From NCBI GenBank assembly GCA_948144175.1, contig CANXME010000213.1:4540501-4604500 (forward strand): a stretch of 64,000 nucleotides of DNA, given 5' to 3'. Shown here in pieces: positions 1 through 9,387 of the stretch. The stretch is from Closterium sp. NIES-65. Taxonomy: Eukaryota > Streptophyta > Zygnematophyceae > Desmidiales > Closteriaceae. The stretch's first letter is position 1. Each line of letters starts with the position of its first letter. Position numbers and translations under genes: made by a program. A model generated the notes under the pieces. The model was not told the DNA's origin and made no database searches. It saw only the letters and a list, made by a program, of their open reading frames with translations.

Positions 1-932
1 ATGGAGAAGTAGGGCGAGCGCGGGGTGAGCGTGGGGGTGGAGGGGGTGGAGGACGCAGTGGAATGAGCGGGTGACGGGGGGGCGATTAGGGTCGGCAGGA
101 GCGCAGCGGCAGGATGAGCGGCGGAGCTGTCAGGCGCAGTGGCGTGAGCAGGGGAACCGGCGACGGCCATAGGAACGATGGCGAATGGCGAGTCGGTGGG
201 CGCACTGGATTGAGCGGAGGAGGACGGAGAGGGGGATGGACTGGGGCATGTAGGGGAGAGGAACGAGGGTAGCGAGGAGAATGGGGAAGCGGAAGGGGAG
301 GCCGCGGGAGAGAACGCCGAGGACGACGCTGGAACATCTGCTGCGGGGGCTCTGGGAGGCCGTGGCAGGGACATGGTGGACGACAGCGATTGGCTGAATC
401 GAATTTGTTCGGCCAGCCATGACTTGAAATCAAGGGTGGGACGCGCGACGGTGCAGCGAGGATGGAAGGAGCCATATTCGCGAGCTTCACCGAAGCGGGA
501 ACCGTCGTTGCTCCCTCTCTCTCCAAGACCCTCCGTCTGCCCTTCATCTGCTCCCCCTACTCCCCTAGCCCCCTCACAATCACATCCGCCACCGGCAATT
601 GCACCTTCGCATTGGCCGTCACAGACACCCCCGTTATATTCACAACCCGCTGCTTTCCAGAGCGTTCCTCCTGCACCGTCAGCCGACCCGACGGAGCGCG
701 AGTAGATGACGTCGTCCTTGGCGCTGACGCTGCGACCACGAGCACCGAGGCATCGCTCCCGCAGCACCGCCTCCATCGCCGCGTGACTCGGCGGAACCGT
801 GTTGCACGCGCCGTGCGAAAACGTCTTAAACAGCGACGGCCCAACCAGACGCTCATCGCTCACTCCCATGTTTACGGCGGCGACAGCGGCGGATGATGCG
901 CCGCTGATGCGATATGACGTGTCAACCCCCAT
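1..932 (-). CDS. Unrecognised open frame, runs off left edge
   Basis: A minus-strand frame is open from an ATG at 932 (a second in-frame ATG is at 869) to the window edge, about 310 codons with no stop; the nearest upstream in-frame stop is near 1018. The first half is mixed in composition and contains several Cys residues (about 560-640). The second half (below about 360) is Pro/Ser/Ala-rich and low in complexity. I do not recognise a family. Other frames on both strands are also open here, as expected in GC-rich DNA, so the call rests only on length and the absence of stops. It could be one exon of a larger gene transcribed divergently from the Borealin-like gene. Confidence 0.3.
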   Translation of the reverse strand, partial: MGVDTSYRISGASSAAVAAVNMGVSDERLVGPSLFKTFSHGACNTVPPSHAAMEAVLRERCLGARGRSVSAKDDVIYSRSVGSADGAGGTLWKAAGCEYNGGVCDGQCEGAIAGGGCDCEGARGVGGADEGQTEGLGERGSNDGSRFGEAREYGSFHPRCTVARPTLDFKSWLAEQIRFSQSLSSTMSLPRPPRAPAADVPASSSAFSPAASPSASPFSSLPSFLSPTCPSPSPSPSSSAQSSAPTDSPFAIVPMAVAGSPAHATAPDSSAAHPAAALLPTLIAPPSPAHSTASSTPSTPTLTPRSPYFS

Positions 933-2243
933 TTCCAAAATAGTTAATCTATATTGGCGGCTCGAGAGCTCAACCAGGGTGGCGTTGATCGATTTAGGTA
1001 ACACCCGAGAACATCAGGCCAGATGACGCATTTGCAGGTTCAGTCAAGCTTGGCGGCTAGCAGGCTGCTCTGGGACGGACGCGATGTCCCCAGTCCCTGA
1101 CAAGAAGGGCCATGTTGTTGAGCAACGTGAACTCTCACCAGCGGGACGGATAGGTTACAGAGGAGCACTATTCCAGATGTGTACGTGGAACAGAGGCGAA
1201 ATCTTCGGTAACAACTTCCAAGCACCAGTTAGGAGGTGGTGGAAAGAGATCGGGTGGTTGGTTGGTTGGTGCAACCAAAGCATGTTGGGTGGGCAACGTA
1301 CAATGTGAAGGGGGCTGTCTGGCCTCCAGCTTTTTCCCAAGGCGCTGCTGGAACTGGGGCGGGTGATGGAGGATTCACGTGTGGAGAACGCGGGAGTCCT
1401 GGGATATGTGAGAAGTGGAAAAGAAAGTGGAGATTAATGAGATGCTTCAGTAAGAGCGATTTTTTTGCGGTGAGTGTGCAAAACTGGGCAGTGACGACGA
1501 GGTTGTTGGTGGCAGACCAGATCCACGCGTGTGAACCATTCGATGTGGCGGAGCGCGAGGTCGGTCTAGAAGATGTCGTGACGGATCTCGTCAGGGGTGC
1601 GCTGTTTGTGGTTTCAGATGAGGCGGTGGCAGGTTTGGCAGGAGATGTGTCGCATCGAGTGGATGACGACGCCGAAACGCAAACTGACATGTTGGCAGCT
1701 CCAGCTGTGACGTCAGGCCAGGCTCCGTCAGAAACCTCATTTGTCGAGGACCGAGTTGAGTCAGACACTTAACCCTTCAGTAGGGTTTAGTGGCAACCGA
1801 TATAATCACTGAAGTTCATCCAGTGTTTTTCTTACCTTCTCCCACTTCCAAAAAGTGGTGTATAGCTGAAACGAATTAAATTCGCGAGGCTTGCGATAAC
1901 GCATAGAAGCAAATCCCTGACACCACTCCTGGCAGCGACTCGAATTTCACCAAGCATATGGTTTCCAGCATCTCATGTCAGACCAGTTCACCATCGATCA
2001 AGCTCCCCTCACATTGCTACGAGTAGCTTTGATGCAACTTCGCAGCCACTCGTTTCACGCACTTCTCCAGCCTACGCTTCACCATCCTGTGCTCCCACGT
2101 TTCACATCCATCTCCAAATCTCTCATTTTCACAACTTACGTAACAGCAACACAGTACTTTGTTGCTTCAAAGAGTGATAAACGCGTCGACCATCTCTATC
2201 CAGCTTATACTTACACCGAAACAGCTCACTCAGTTCGACTACC
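933..2243. other. Intergenic region, no supported gene
   Basis: No recognisable gene was found. A 178-codon frame at 1236-1772 (plus) faces an equally long frame on the other strand (1229-1768). Neither resembles a known family, and the minus-strand one is Ser/Thr low-complexity. The last part (about 1980-2240) is richer in A+T and pyrimidine and probably holds the promoter and leader of the Borealin-like gene. Confidence 0.4.
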
Positions 2244-2718
2244 ATGACGAGGCCCAAAAGAGCACGTGCTCCATTAAAGGACAGAAGCGTCAATGCGGAA
2301 ACGCCGAATGTTGCTGGTATGGGAAGCAAGGTGTCAACGCAGATGTGGAATGAGATTGACGCAGAAGGTATGGATGCGGCAACCATGCGAACGCTTTCCA
2401 GGCCTGGGTCTGAGATTGACTGACCACCTTACGAGACTTGATCTTGGCAGCCAACGCGAGGATAGAAGCTATGCGGGAAACCTTCAGGGAGAAGGCGAGA
2501 ATCATCAAGGAGCAAACAGAAGCACAGATTAAGTCGGTGAGTACGTGTTGTGATTTCCTGGCATTATTCAACAGCTGCTGAAAGCCGCTAATCATGGATG
2601 CCATCTTGTGCAGCTTCCTGAAGAAGTGGCACGGATGCCAGTGGAGGAGTACCTGAAGCAGAAGAAGCTATCGCTTGAGGAACTCCTGATTATTCAACAG
2701 ATCACCACAAGGCAGTGA
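2244..2718 (+). CDS. Borealin/Nbl1-like chromosomal passenger complex subunit
   Basis: Three exons join in frame: 2244-2367, 2451-2536 and 2614-2718, with GT-AG introns of 83 and 77 bp. The product is 104 residues. A basic N-terminus (residues 1-20) is followed by a long charged helix (about 38-70), then LPEEVARMPVEEYL at 71-84. This matches the N-terminal Borealin/Nbl1 domain layout: a helix that bundles with INCENP and Survivin, then the LP-x3-R-x-M-x4-Y/F segment. By homology it would help place Aurora B at centromeres and the midzone. The protein stops soon after this domain, so it lacks the C-terminal dimerisation domain of animal Borealin and is closer in size to yeast Nbl1. Both introns remove in-frame stops, which supports the model. 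Assignment is by motif and spacing only. Confidence 0.6.
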
Positions 2719-2813
2719 CAGGTGCCCCTCTGTGCTAACGAGACTCATGGATTTTTGCGCCTGCATTCACCGTGGCTTGAGCAGTTGTCACGGTTGCAGT
2801 TCAAAATGTACAG

Positions 2814-2868
2814 ATTTAGAAAGCTTGCTTTCTTGTTGTAGCAATGGCATCGTCTCATTTCAAATGGG
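2814..2868 (-). repeat. YR1 B2 repeat
   Basis: This 55-bp copy of the B repeat is identical to B1 at 3104-3158 as far as can be read. It is the outer 3' end of YR1. A 51-bp spacer separates it from A2. Confidence 0.85.
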
Positions 2869-2919
2869 TTAGTACAAACAATTAACTATTATTCACTATT
2901 CTAGGGGGTGGGTGGGTGG

Positions 2920-3103
2920 GAAACTTGACTAAACCGTTTGAAAAATGAGAGACGTGGGTGGAGGGAAATGACCTCCAGCCTACGTTTTGTACTCCAAAAC
3001 GGGCGTTTAGCGCGGTTCACCACTGACCATTGCTACATTACAAGCCGCTTAGCTTTCAAAATATACAATTTTGAAAAACGTTACATCTTTTAAAAATATT
3101 CAT
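2920..3103 (-). repeat. YR1 A2 repeat
   Basis: This 184-bp direct copy of A1 (27896-28079) has a handful of substitutions. It contains a GACGTGGGTGGAGG core followed by the complementary CCTCCA, which can fold into a small hairpin. It abuts B1 directly. Confidence 0.87.
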
Positions 3104-3158
3104 ATTTAGAAAGCTTGCTTTCTTGTTGTAGCAATGGCATCGTCTCATTTCAAATGGG
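3104..3158 (-). repeat. YR1 B1 repeat, overlaps YR stop codon
   Basis: This is the inner B repeat, matching 2814-2868. The stop codon of the recombinase frame (3145-3147) lies inside it, so the last YR codons and the repeat share sequence. Confidence 0.85.
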
Positions 3159-3428
3159 TCTTCTGAGACATGTGTTGTGTCGGTCGCCGTTGGTGCGCCA
3201 GCGACGTGGCGTGTTGCGCAAGGGAGAGGGATCGTGCCGGGTCTTGGACGTGTCTCGATGCTCCCACCAGTTGGTCTGCAGCAGGCGTGATGTACGTCTC
3301 CTTCGCGGTGTCGCTTCTCCATCGTCCTAATCGCTTCAGGATTCGGTCAGGTATGCCGGCGTTGGCTGCGACGGTCGCTGCACCTTTCCGGAAGGAGTGG
3401 GTTCCGAGGTGCTCGAAACAGAGACCGA
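3145..3428 (-). pseudogene. YR1 tyrosine recombinase, C-terminal part
   Basis: This is the catalytic C-terminus of the YR1 recombinase. It shows the box II motif HSFRKGAA (H-x-x-R), then LGRWRS and a TYI segment carrying the likely nucleophilic Tyr, followed by a roughly 50-residue tail and a TGA inside the B1 repeat. The N-terminal half with the box I Arg is 3.5 kb away at 6942-7605, because YR2 inserted between them. Family knowledge: these enzymes integrate circular cDNA by Tyr-mediated strand exchange without target duplication. Confidence 0.85.
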
Positions 3429-3484
3429 ATTGAGAAAGCTTGCTTTCTGATTATTGCAAGGCAACGTGCTTCATTTTAATTGGG
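3429..3484 (-). repeat. YR2 B2' repeat
   Basis: Outer 56-bp B repeat of YR2, matching 3720-3775. It is related to the YR1 B repeat: both share the AGAAAGCTTGCTTTCT palindrome. Confidence 0.83.
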
Positions 3485-3547
3485 TAATTACAACATTCTC
3501 GTCCAACTTACACATTACATAAACATCAACTAGGGGTGGGCGGGGGG

Positions 3548-3719
3548 GAAGCAGAACTGAAAAGTTCCGAAATGAAGACGTGGGTGGAGGCCAAATGGCC
3601 TCCAACCCTCGTTATGTACTCGGGAAGAGGCATTCGCAGTTGCCTTGCTTCACTACAGTCAGCTGCGCTTTCACAATCTTTATTTTTAGAAAGTGTTTCA
3701 CACTTTCAAAAAATGTCAT
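3548..3719 (-). repeat. YR2 A2' repeat
   Basis: 172-bp direct copy of A1' at 6770-6941, nearly identical. It shares the GACGTGGGTGGAGG core with the YR1 A repeats, which shows that the two elements belong to related families. Confidence 0.86.
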
Positions 3720-3775
3720 ATTGAGAAAGCTTGCTTTCTGATTATTGCAAGGCAACGTGCTTCATTTTAATTGGG
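3720..3775 (-). repeat. YR2 B1' repeat
   Basis: Inner 56-bp B repeat of YR2, directly abutting A2'. The sequence just inside it (CTTCTGAGACATGTG) also occurs just inside B1 of YR1, so the homology of the two elements extends past the repeat. Confidence 0.83.
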
Positions 3776-4399
3776 CCTTCTGAGACATGTGCGTGCGTGG
3801 GCTAAGCGTAGATCGCGAAGCCGGTTGATGGCGATGTCCAGGGATATCAGTTGTTGGTGCAGGTCGTTGCATTCCCTGTCGACGTGGTTATGCGAGTTGC
3901 TCCCTCCTTTGGTAGATGTATGTGCCCTTCGTTGTTGGTGGAGAGGGGGCCCGTGGTTTAGAATGATTGTTATGCTGGCATGCGCGGTGGGGAAGATGGT
4001 TGTTGAAGACGGCCCATGTGTCAGTGATGAAGCTCCCAGTGTTGCGCGTAGACTGGTGCCGCGATTTTGATGTTGTTTGGTCGATGACACGGCGTAGGGT
4101 CTTGGACTAGTGACGTGTTATAAAAAATCAATGCTTTAGTTTGAAACTTTCATATTTGCGATTGGCCCCGAGTACGAGATCTTTAGCTAGAGGAACTAAG
4201 GGGGGCTCAGAATAAGGTGTGTCCGTAGGGAAGTGGCTGATATTGAAATATGATGCTTGCGGGACTGGTGCGGTATGCATCATTTGTATCATGTTGAGAT
4301 CCGAAAGGGTGTGGGTTTGTAAGAAAAATGTCGCATAACAAAACCTCCAGCCATGCGTTACTAGCCCATCAGTTTTTCGCCTTTTGGCATGTCTGGTGC

Positions 4400-4945
4400 T
4401 TGTCTCTTGGCCCATCGGTTGCTCGTCTCTTGACCTATCGGTTGCTCGTCTCATGACCTATCAGTTGCTCGTCTCGTGGCACATCAGTTGCTCATCTCGT
4501 CGCCCATCAGCTACTCATCTCGTGGGCTATTAGTTGCTTGTCCATTAACCCATCAATTGCTACTCCCTTGGCCCATCGGTTGCTCGTCTCGTGACCCATC
4601 GGTTGCTTGTCTCGTGGCCCATCGGTTGCTCGTCTCGTGGCCCATCGGTTGCTCGTCTCTTGGCCTATCGATTGCGCGCCTCTTGGCGCATAGGTTGCTC
4701 GTATCGTGGCCCATCGGCTGTTCGTCTCGTGCCCTTCGGTTGCTGGCCCGTTGGCCTATCGGTGGGCCATCGGCCGTTCATCTCGTGGCCCATCGGTTGC
4801 TCGTCTCGTGGCCCATCGGTTGCTCGTATCGTGGGCCATCGGTTGCTCGTCTCATGGCCCATCGGTTGCTCGTCTCGTGGCCCATCGGTTGCTCGACTCC
4901 TGGCCCATCGGTTGCTCGTCTCATGGCCCATCGGTTGCTCCTCTC
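4400..4945. repeat. 23-bp minisatellite
   Basis: About two dozen copies of a 23-bp unit of the type TTGCTCGTCTCGTGGCCCATCGG. Because 23 is not a multiple of 3, three units give a 69-bp coding-like period and all frames stay open, producing spurious long frames on both strands. It lies in the YR2 interior. Confidence 0.9.
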
Positions 4946-5570
4946 TATCCTGGACCGTATATGATGGTTGCCCAAGAAAAACGACAAGAGGTGCATTGGC
5001 TGCCCTGCCACACCATGTTACCGATGTCTCGTAGCTCCAGTCAACAATTATATTGTCGAAGCGTAACGAGTAACGGTAGTGGCAAGTAAATTACCTTGAC
5101 ATTCGGTACATGTTTTACTTTCCCCTCTATTGTTCGGAAGGTGTGACGAAACAAGTCATCGTACTAGTGAATAATGGTTGCATGACACTCTCTCCTTCCT
5201 CGTTGTGCAGTGTAGGTGAGTGATAAAGTAGGATCCCATGGATGTCCTTACTACCGGTACGGTAGTTGCACTCTACCAACCTTACCAAAGTCAGTCAACT
5301 AATTGTTTGTGGCTTCGACATCCGATTAGGACCAAAATTGCTCCATTTTTTTTTTCTCACTATAATCATATTGTACACATAATGGCCAATGATACTACGA
5401 ATCCACATACACAATAATTATGTAACCCACATACATAATTCCTCATATTGCGAGTCCGCAAATCCTCCCTCCCTAAGAAGGAGGCCCTTTGGCCAGCATA
5501 CTTAGAACCTGTCCACACCCCTCTTGGAAGTGTTTTTTTTTTTTTTGCCAAATATCGAAGTTCACGGACC

Positions 5571-5945
5571 TCGGTCCCCTTCCCCCCCTTGGGGGCGGCT
5601 CTCAGGCCAACTTGGGGACCCCCGGTCCCCTTCCCCCCCTGGGGGCGGCTCTCAGGCCAACTGTGGGGACCCTCGGTCCCTTCCCCCCTTGGGGGCGGCT
5701 CTCAGGCCAACTGTGGGGACCCTCGGTCCCTTCCCCCCCTGGGGGCGGCTCTCAGGCCAACTTTGGGGACCCTCGGTCCCTTCCCCCCCTGGGGGCGGCT
5801 CTCAGGCCAACTGTGGGGACCCTCGGTCCCTTCCCCCCCTGGGGGCGGCTCTCAGGCCAACTATGGGGACCCTCGGTCCCTTCCCCCCCTGGGGGCGGCT
5901 CTCAGGCCAACTTGCGGACCCTCGGTCCCTTCCCCCCTAGGGGCG
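5571..5945. repeat. 50-bp tandem repeat, seven units
   Basis: Units begin at 5591, 5641, 5691, 5741, 5791, 5841 and 5891, exactly 50 bp apart, with partial units on each side. Each holds GGGGGCGGCTCTCAGGCCAA and a C-rich run. T-runs flank it (5533-5546 and 5997-6016). It lies in the YR2 interior. Confidence 0.92.
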
Positions 5946-6284
5946 GCCCGGCCCCTCCTTTCGATGTGCGTGCAGTTGATCCCGTCGTCATTGCAATTTT
6001 TTTTTTTTTTTTTTTTCCGCGCGACTTCAATCAACGGCTTTCCATCTTGTGCCGGTTTTTCTGCCATCAAGAGAGTCAAGGGGGTATCGAGATTTATAGG
6101 CAATGAGAGTAAAAATTAGAACTGGAAGAAGAAGACGAAGAAAGAAAGGAAAAATAAATGAAAAGAAGTTGCAACGATTTATATGCAACAGCGAAATAAT
6201 TGGTGAGGTGACATGGGGTGCTCCACTGGGCCAGTCAAACGCCTTAGGCGCGGCAGTAGCAGTTTCTTGACTGCCGCGCCACTG

Positions 6285-6565
6285 GCCATTTCGTCCATGG
6301 CGATTTCGCCACTGGTGCAAATGGCCATTTCGCCACAGACGCGCGCCACTGGCGCAAGTGGCGATTTCGCCACACCCTCGCGCCAGTGGCGCAAGTGGCG
6401 ATTTTGCCACACGCGCGCGCCAGTGGCCCACGTGGCGATTTCGCCACACACGCGCGCCAGTGGCGCAAGTGGCGATTTCGCCAGACACGCGCGCCACTGG
6501 CGCAAGTGACGATTTCGTCACTAGCGCACGCCACTGGCGCACGTGGCGATTTCGTCACTGATGCG
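6285..6565. repeat. 37-bp tandem repeat with internal palindrome
   Basis: Period 37 is seen from the GGCGATTT starts at 6361, 6398, 6435 and 6472. Each unit contains near-palindromes such as GCCACTGGCGCAAGTGGC and TGGCGATTTCGCCA, so single strands could form hairpins. It lies in the YR2 interior next to A1'. Confidence 0.88.
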
Positions 6566-6769
6566 CCAGTGGCCGTTGCTTCATGCGCACTTCTTTCTCA
6601 GTTGCGCGTACGCCAAGTGCATCGCGGGCGCAATGCTGTACCCTCCGCACTTGACGCACGCAGTAGCTAATGTATAACTACGCTGCTGAAGCACTTGTCC
6701 TAGCGTTGCCTCTGTGCTTCTAGAGTGAGAATTAAGAAAAATTGAGAACGGAAGTGGTTGGACGAGAAT

Positions 6770-6941
6770 GAAGCAGAACTGAAAAGTTCCGAAATGAAGA
6801 CGTGGGTGGAGGCCAAATGGCCTCCAACCCTCGTTATGTACTCGAGAAGAGGCATTCGCAGTTGCCTTGCTTCACTACAGTCAGCTGCGCTTTCACAATC
6901 TTTATTTTTAGAAAGTGTTTCACACTTTCAAAAAATGTCAT
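6770..6941 (-). repeat. YR2 A1' repeat
   Basis: Lone 5' A repeat of YR2, 172 bp, matching A2' at 3548-3719. Its right edge is the boundary between YR2 and the YR1 recombinase frame. Confidence 0.86.
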
Positions 6942-7605
6942 TTTTATAAAATGCCTCCTTGCACCAGTTGCGAATTGTGGTGTAGGATGGCGGTTTGGTG
7001 ATCCCGCCTTCTCCGGCCTCTGTTCCAAAGACGCGGATGAGCGGGCCTCGTTGTGAGTTGTCATATTTCGCCAAGTGTATGAAGTGTTTGGTGCAACGAA
7101 CGGGGCAGAAAGGGCCCGGGCTTGCAACTACCGGGACCCATATGCCTTCTCCTGCCTCGTCCGTCTTGGAGCGGGGGATTAAGAGCCACATGACTTCTGA
7201 CTCGAAATGAATCTCATGCCAGTTGATGACTACGAGATCGGAGTAGCGCAGGAACCCAGCGTACATTAAGATCGGAATTAGGCCCTTCTGAAATTCGCGA
7301 GGGTTGTCCGATTGTAGAAATTCCGATGCCATCGCATGCACTTGATGTAATGATACAGGTTCTTTGGCCCGGGTAGGATGCGGGCATTGCTTCTTCGCGA
7401 ACTCCCTGACTTGTAAGGTGAATGGACCAGTGGACGGGCATGATGCACCGATCGACCGATGCGCGAAGCTGACTGCCGAACATGTCAACTGTATTGCGGA
7501 CACCGTGGCCTTCTGCTGGATGGCGTGGACCAGGTACAGAGCGAGCGACATGTCGGTGCATGGGAGGAACTTGGGCTTGTGTTGTTGGCAAAAGGAGCGG
7601 AACTT
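6942..7605 (-). pseudogene. YR1 tyrosine recombinase, N-terminal part
   Basis: The frame includes a SAM-like N-terminal DNA-binding region and the box I motif GFLRYSDL with the catalytic Arg codon at 7246-7248. It ends at NWCKEAF where YR2 begins. A stop near 7608-7613 separates it from upstream sequence. The active-site residues are thus divided between this piece (Arg) and 3145-3428 (His-x-x-Arg and Tyr). Confidence 0.85.
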
Positions 7606-7816
7606 GACCTAGTAGGGCTCATACGTGCGGATTGTTGAGTCGGCCCGCGTTTGGGTGGTGATCTCTAGTAGCCGATGTTTGAGTTTTTTCCAGCAATCCT
7701 GCATCCAGTACGAGCGTGGTTAGCAGGCGAAGGACACGCGTATTGCAACCATGGGACTGCATGGTAGACCGTCGCCAGAAAAGGCACTTCAGTGATTGCC
7801 TGCCGTCAGGCACCGG

Positions 7817-9060
7817 CTACCGTGCGTGAGGGGAATGTGGGTATGAATGTAGGGGGCCCATTGAGGGGGGGAGGGTTGCAGCAGGTGCCACCAGCTTGCA
7901 CCAGCCCAGCGGGGTGCGATGAGCGTGAAGGTGGCGTGAGTTCGTTTGGCATGGTGGAGTACTGCCGGGATGAGGTGGGGTGGTGGGAATGCATATCCCC
8001 GCTCGGATGTTCAAGGGATGGAGAACGCATCGACTGCTGCTTCATCTGGGTGCGGTATTTTGGAGCAAAACCGGGGTAGCTTGGTATTGCTCCCATTTGC
8101 GAATAGATCGATTGAATATGGGCCCAAACGACGCTCGATGAGAAGGAACCAAGGTGTCTTTAGGGAGTAGTCGTCCCGATCGAGCAACTTGGAAAGCTCA
8201 TCCGCTCGTGAGTTTAGCTCGCGCGGGATCCATTCAACCATGAGCCGAATCCGAAAGGTCGTGCATATCTGAATGATCGACTTGCATGTTGTTGTGAGAT
8301 TGTCGTGCCTCGAACTGCCTTTTATGAGGATGAAGAAAACGCCTTGGTTATCGGTCCTTGCGAGAACGTGCTGGTCACGAATCCGCTCTGCAAACGTTTG
8401 GAGCGCCCATAGTACACCATCGATCTCGCGTTGCGTGCTGGATGCCTCCAGCAGGTGCTTTGGCATTGCCGCACTAGCCTCGAGACGCCGTCCTGAGAAC
8501 TTGTCCAGCGTCGCTCCCCAGGTGTGTGCGCTGGCATCCACGTGGATCACGGCATCATAGCTGTTGGGGACATGGAACGGGGCGCTATTAAATTTGTCGA
8601 ATTCGTGGCGCCAAAAATCCAACTCTTCGATGGCCGTGGGATCAAGCGGCACCTTGCTGTTCCATGATGGTGCCTGCTGAATTGCGTGCAGTAGGCCTTG
8701 AATGAATGCTCGCGTCGTCGCCCCGAGGGCCAGGGACATAGATGCTAGCATGCCGGTGACTCTGGCAATGTGACGAACTGGGACCTTGCGTCTTGCCTTT
8801 CCTGCCCTTTCTAGGTCTTGGATGGTGGAGAGTAGTGAGGCCCGTCGTTCAGCGCCAATCGAAAACTGACCACGATCAGTGTCTAACTCGACTACGAGAA
8901 AACGCAGCTGCTGGGTTGGTTCCAGCTACGACTTTTTCGAGTTGATCACCAGGCCTGCCTTGTTGAGGTCATGTATGATTGAGTGGCATGTGGCTCGTGC
9001 CGCTGCTTCCGTGTCACAAAGGAAAAGAATGTCGTCGACATAAAGAATGACCCGTATGCC
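7817..9060 (-). pseudogene. YR1 RT (3' part) and RNase H
   Basis: The minus strand begins at the RT palm motif YVDD (about 9021-9046), continues through the thumb, then an RNase H domain: HVDASAHTWGA, then STQREIDGVLWAL, then ARTDNQGV, then ELNSRADELS. A LPRF...VDAF...ERGYAFPPP segment follows, typical of the region after RNase H in DIRS-like polyproteins. A TAG near 8926 and frameshifts near 8010 break it. The upstream half of the RT is at 16362-16860; Copia1 cut the gene one codon before the GIRVILYVDD stretch. Confidence 0.85.
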
Positions 9061-9065
9061 CATGG
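9061..9065. repeat. Copia1 target-site duplication, left
   Basis: CATGG, repeated exactly at 16357-16361 on the other side of Copia1. Confidence 0.93.
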
Positions 9066-9190
9066 TGTGAAAAATGAGGAATGGATGAACTAGCAAGCAG
9101 GTGGGTACAAGTAGGAAAACCTAGAAATGTCGTACCCCATATAGTCTACCCCACTACAGCCTACACAGACTAAAGCATATAAGTTTGACA
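9066..9190 (-). repeat. Copia1 3' LTR
   Basis: 125 bp, TG...CA ends. Very short for a Copia LTR, but similar in size and motifs (ACCCCA...ACTACAGCC) to the Copia2 and Copia4 LTRs. Confidence 0.94.
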
Positions 9191-9387
9191 CACCCCCATA
9201 GGCAAAGTGGGGGAGAACAAGAGGTCACAAGACCAGTCAAGCAAAGCAAAGCAAGCTCAGGGTGGATCACAATATCACCACACAATCCGAGCACAAGAGC
9301 AAGGCGAAAAGGCCAGTTCACATGCAAGATCATATATAAAGGTAAACAGGCAAGTGCAGGTATAGAAAGATCACAGTACAAGCAAGG

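Larger units (their letters stand above)
3429..6941 (-). mobile_element. YR2: non-autonomous YR-type element inside YR1 recombinase
   Basis: It has the same A1...B1A2B2 layout as YR1 but diverged repeats: A1' 6770-6941, B1' 3720-3775, A2' 3548-3719 and B2' 3429-3484, all minus-oriented. The interior (3776-6769) has no RT, RNase H or recombinase; it is mostly three minisatellites and two T-runs. It must have been mobilised in trans. It splits the YR1 recombinase gene and no target duplication is visible, as expected for YR integration. The junction is uncertain by a few bases. Confidence 0.82.

Noticed and set aside
1229..1772. Facing 178-codon frames on both strands
   Set aside because: No family similarity is visible in either, and the minus-strand one is Ser/Thr low-complexity. 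Not enough to call a gene.
4476..5089. Long frames on both strands with a repeated 23-residue pattern
   Set aside because: They are made by the 23-bp minisatellite, which keeps all frames open. No protein family is recognised.
5591..5940. Regular repeats that look like a CRISPR array
   Set aside because: The 50-bp units are contiguous with no variable spacers, the DNA is eukaryotic, and no cas genes are present.
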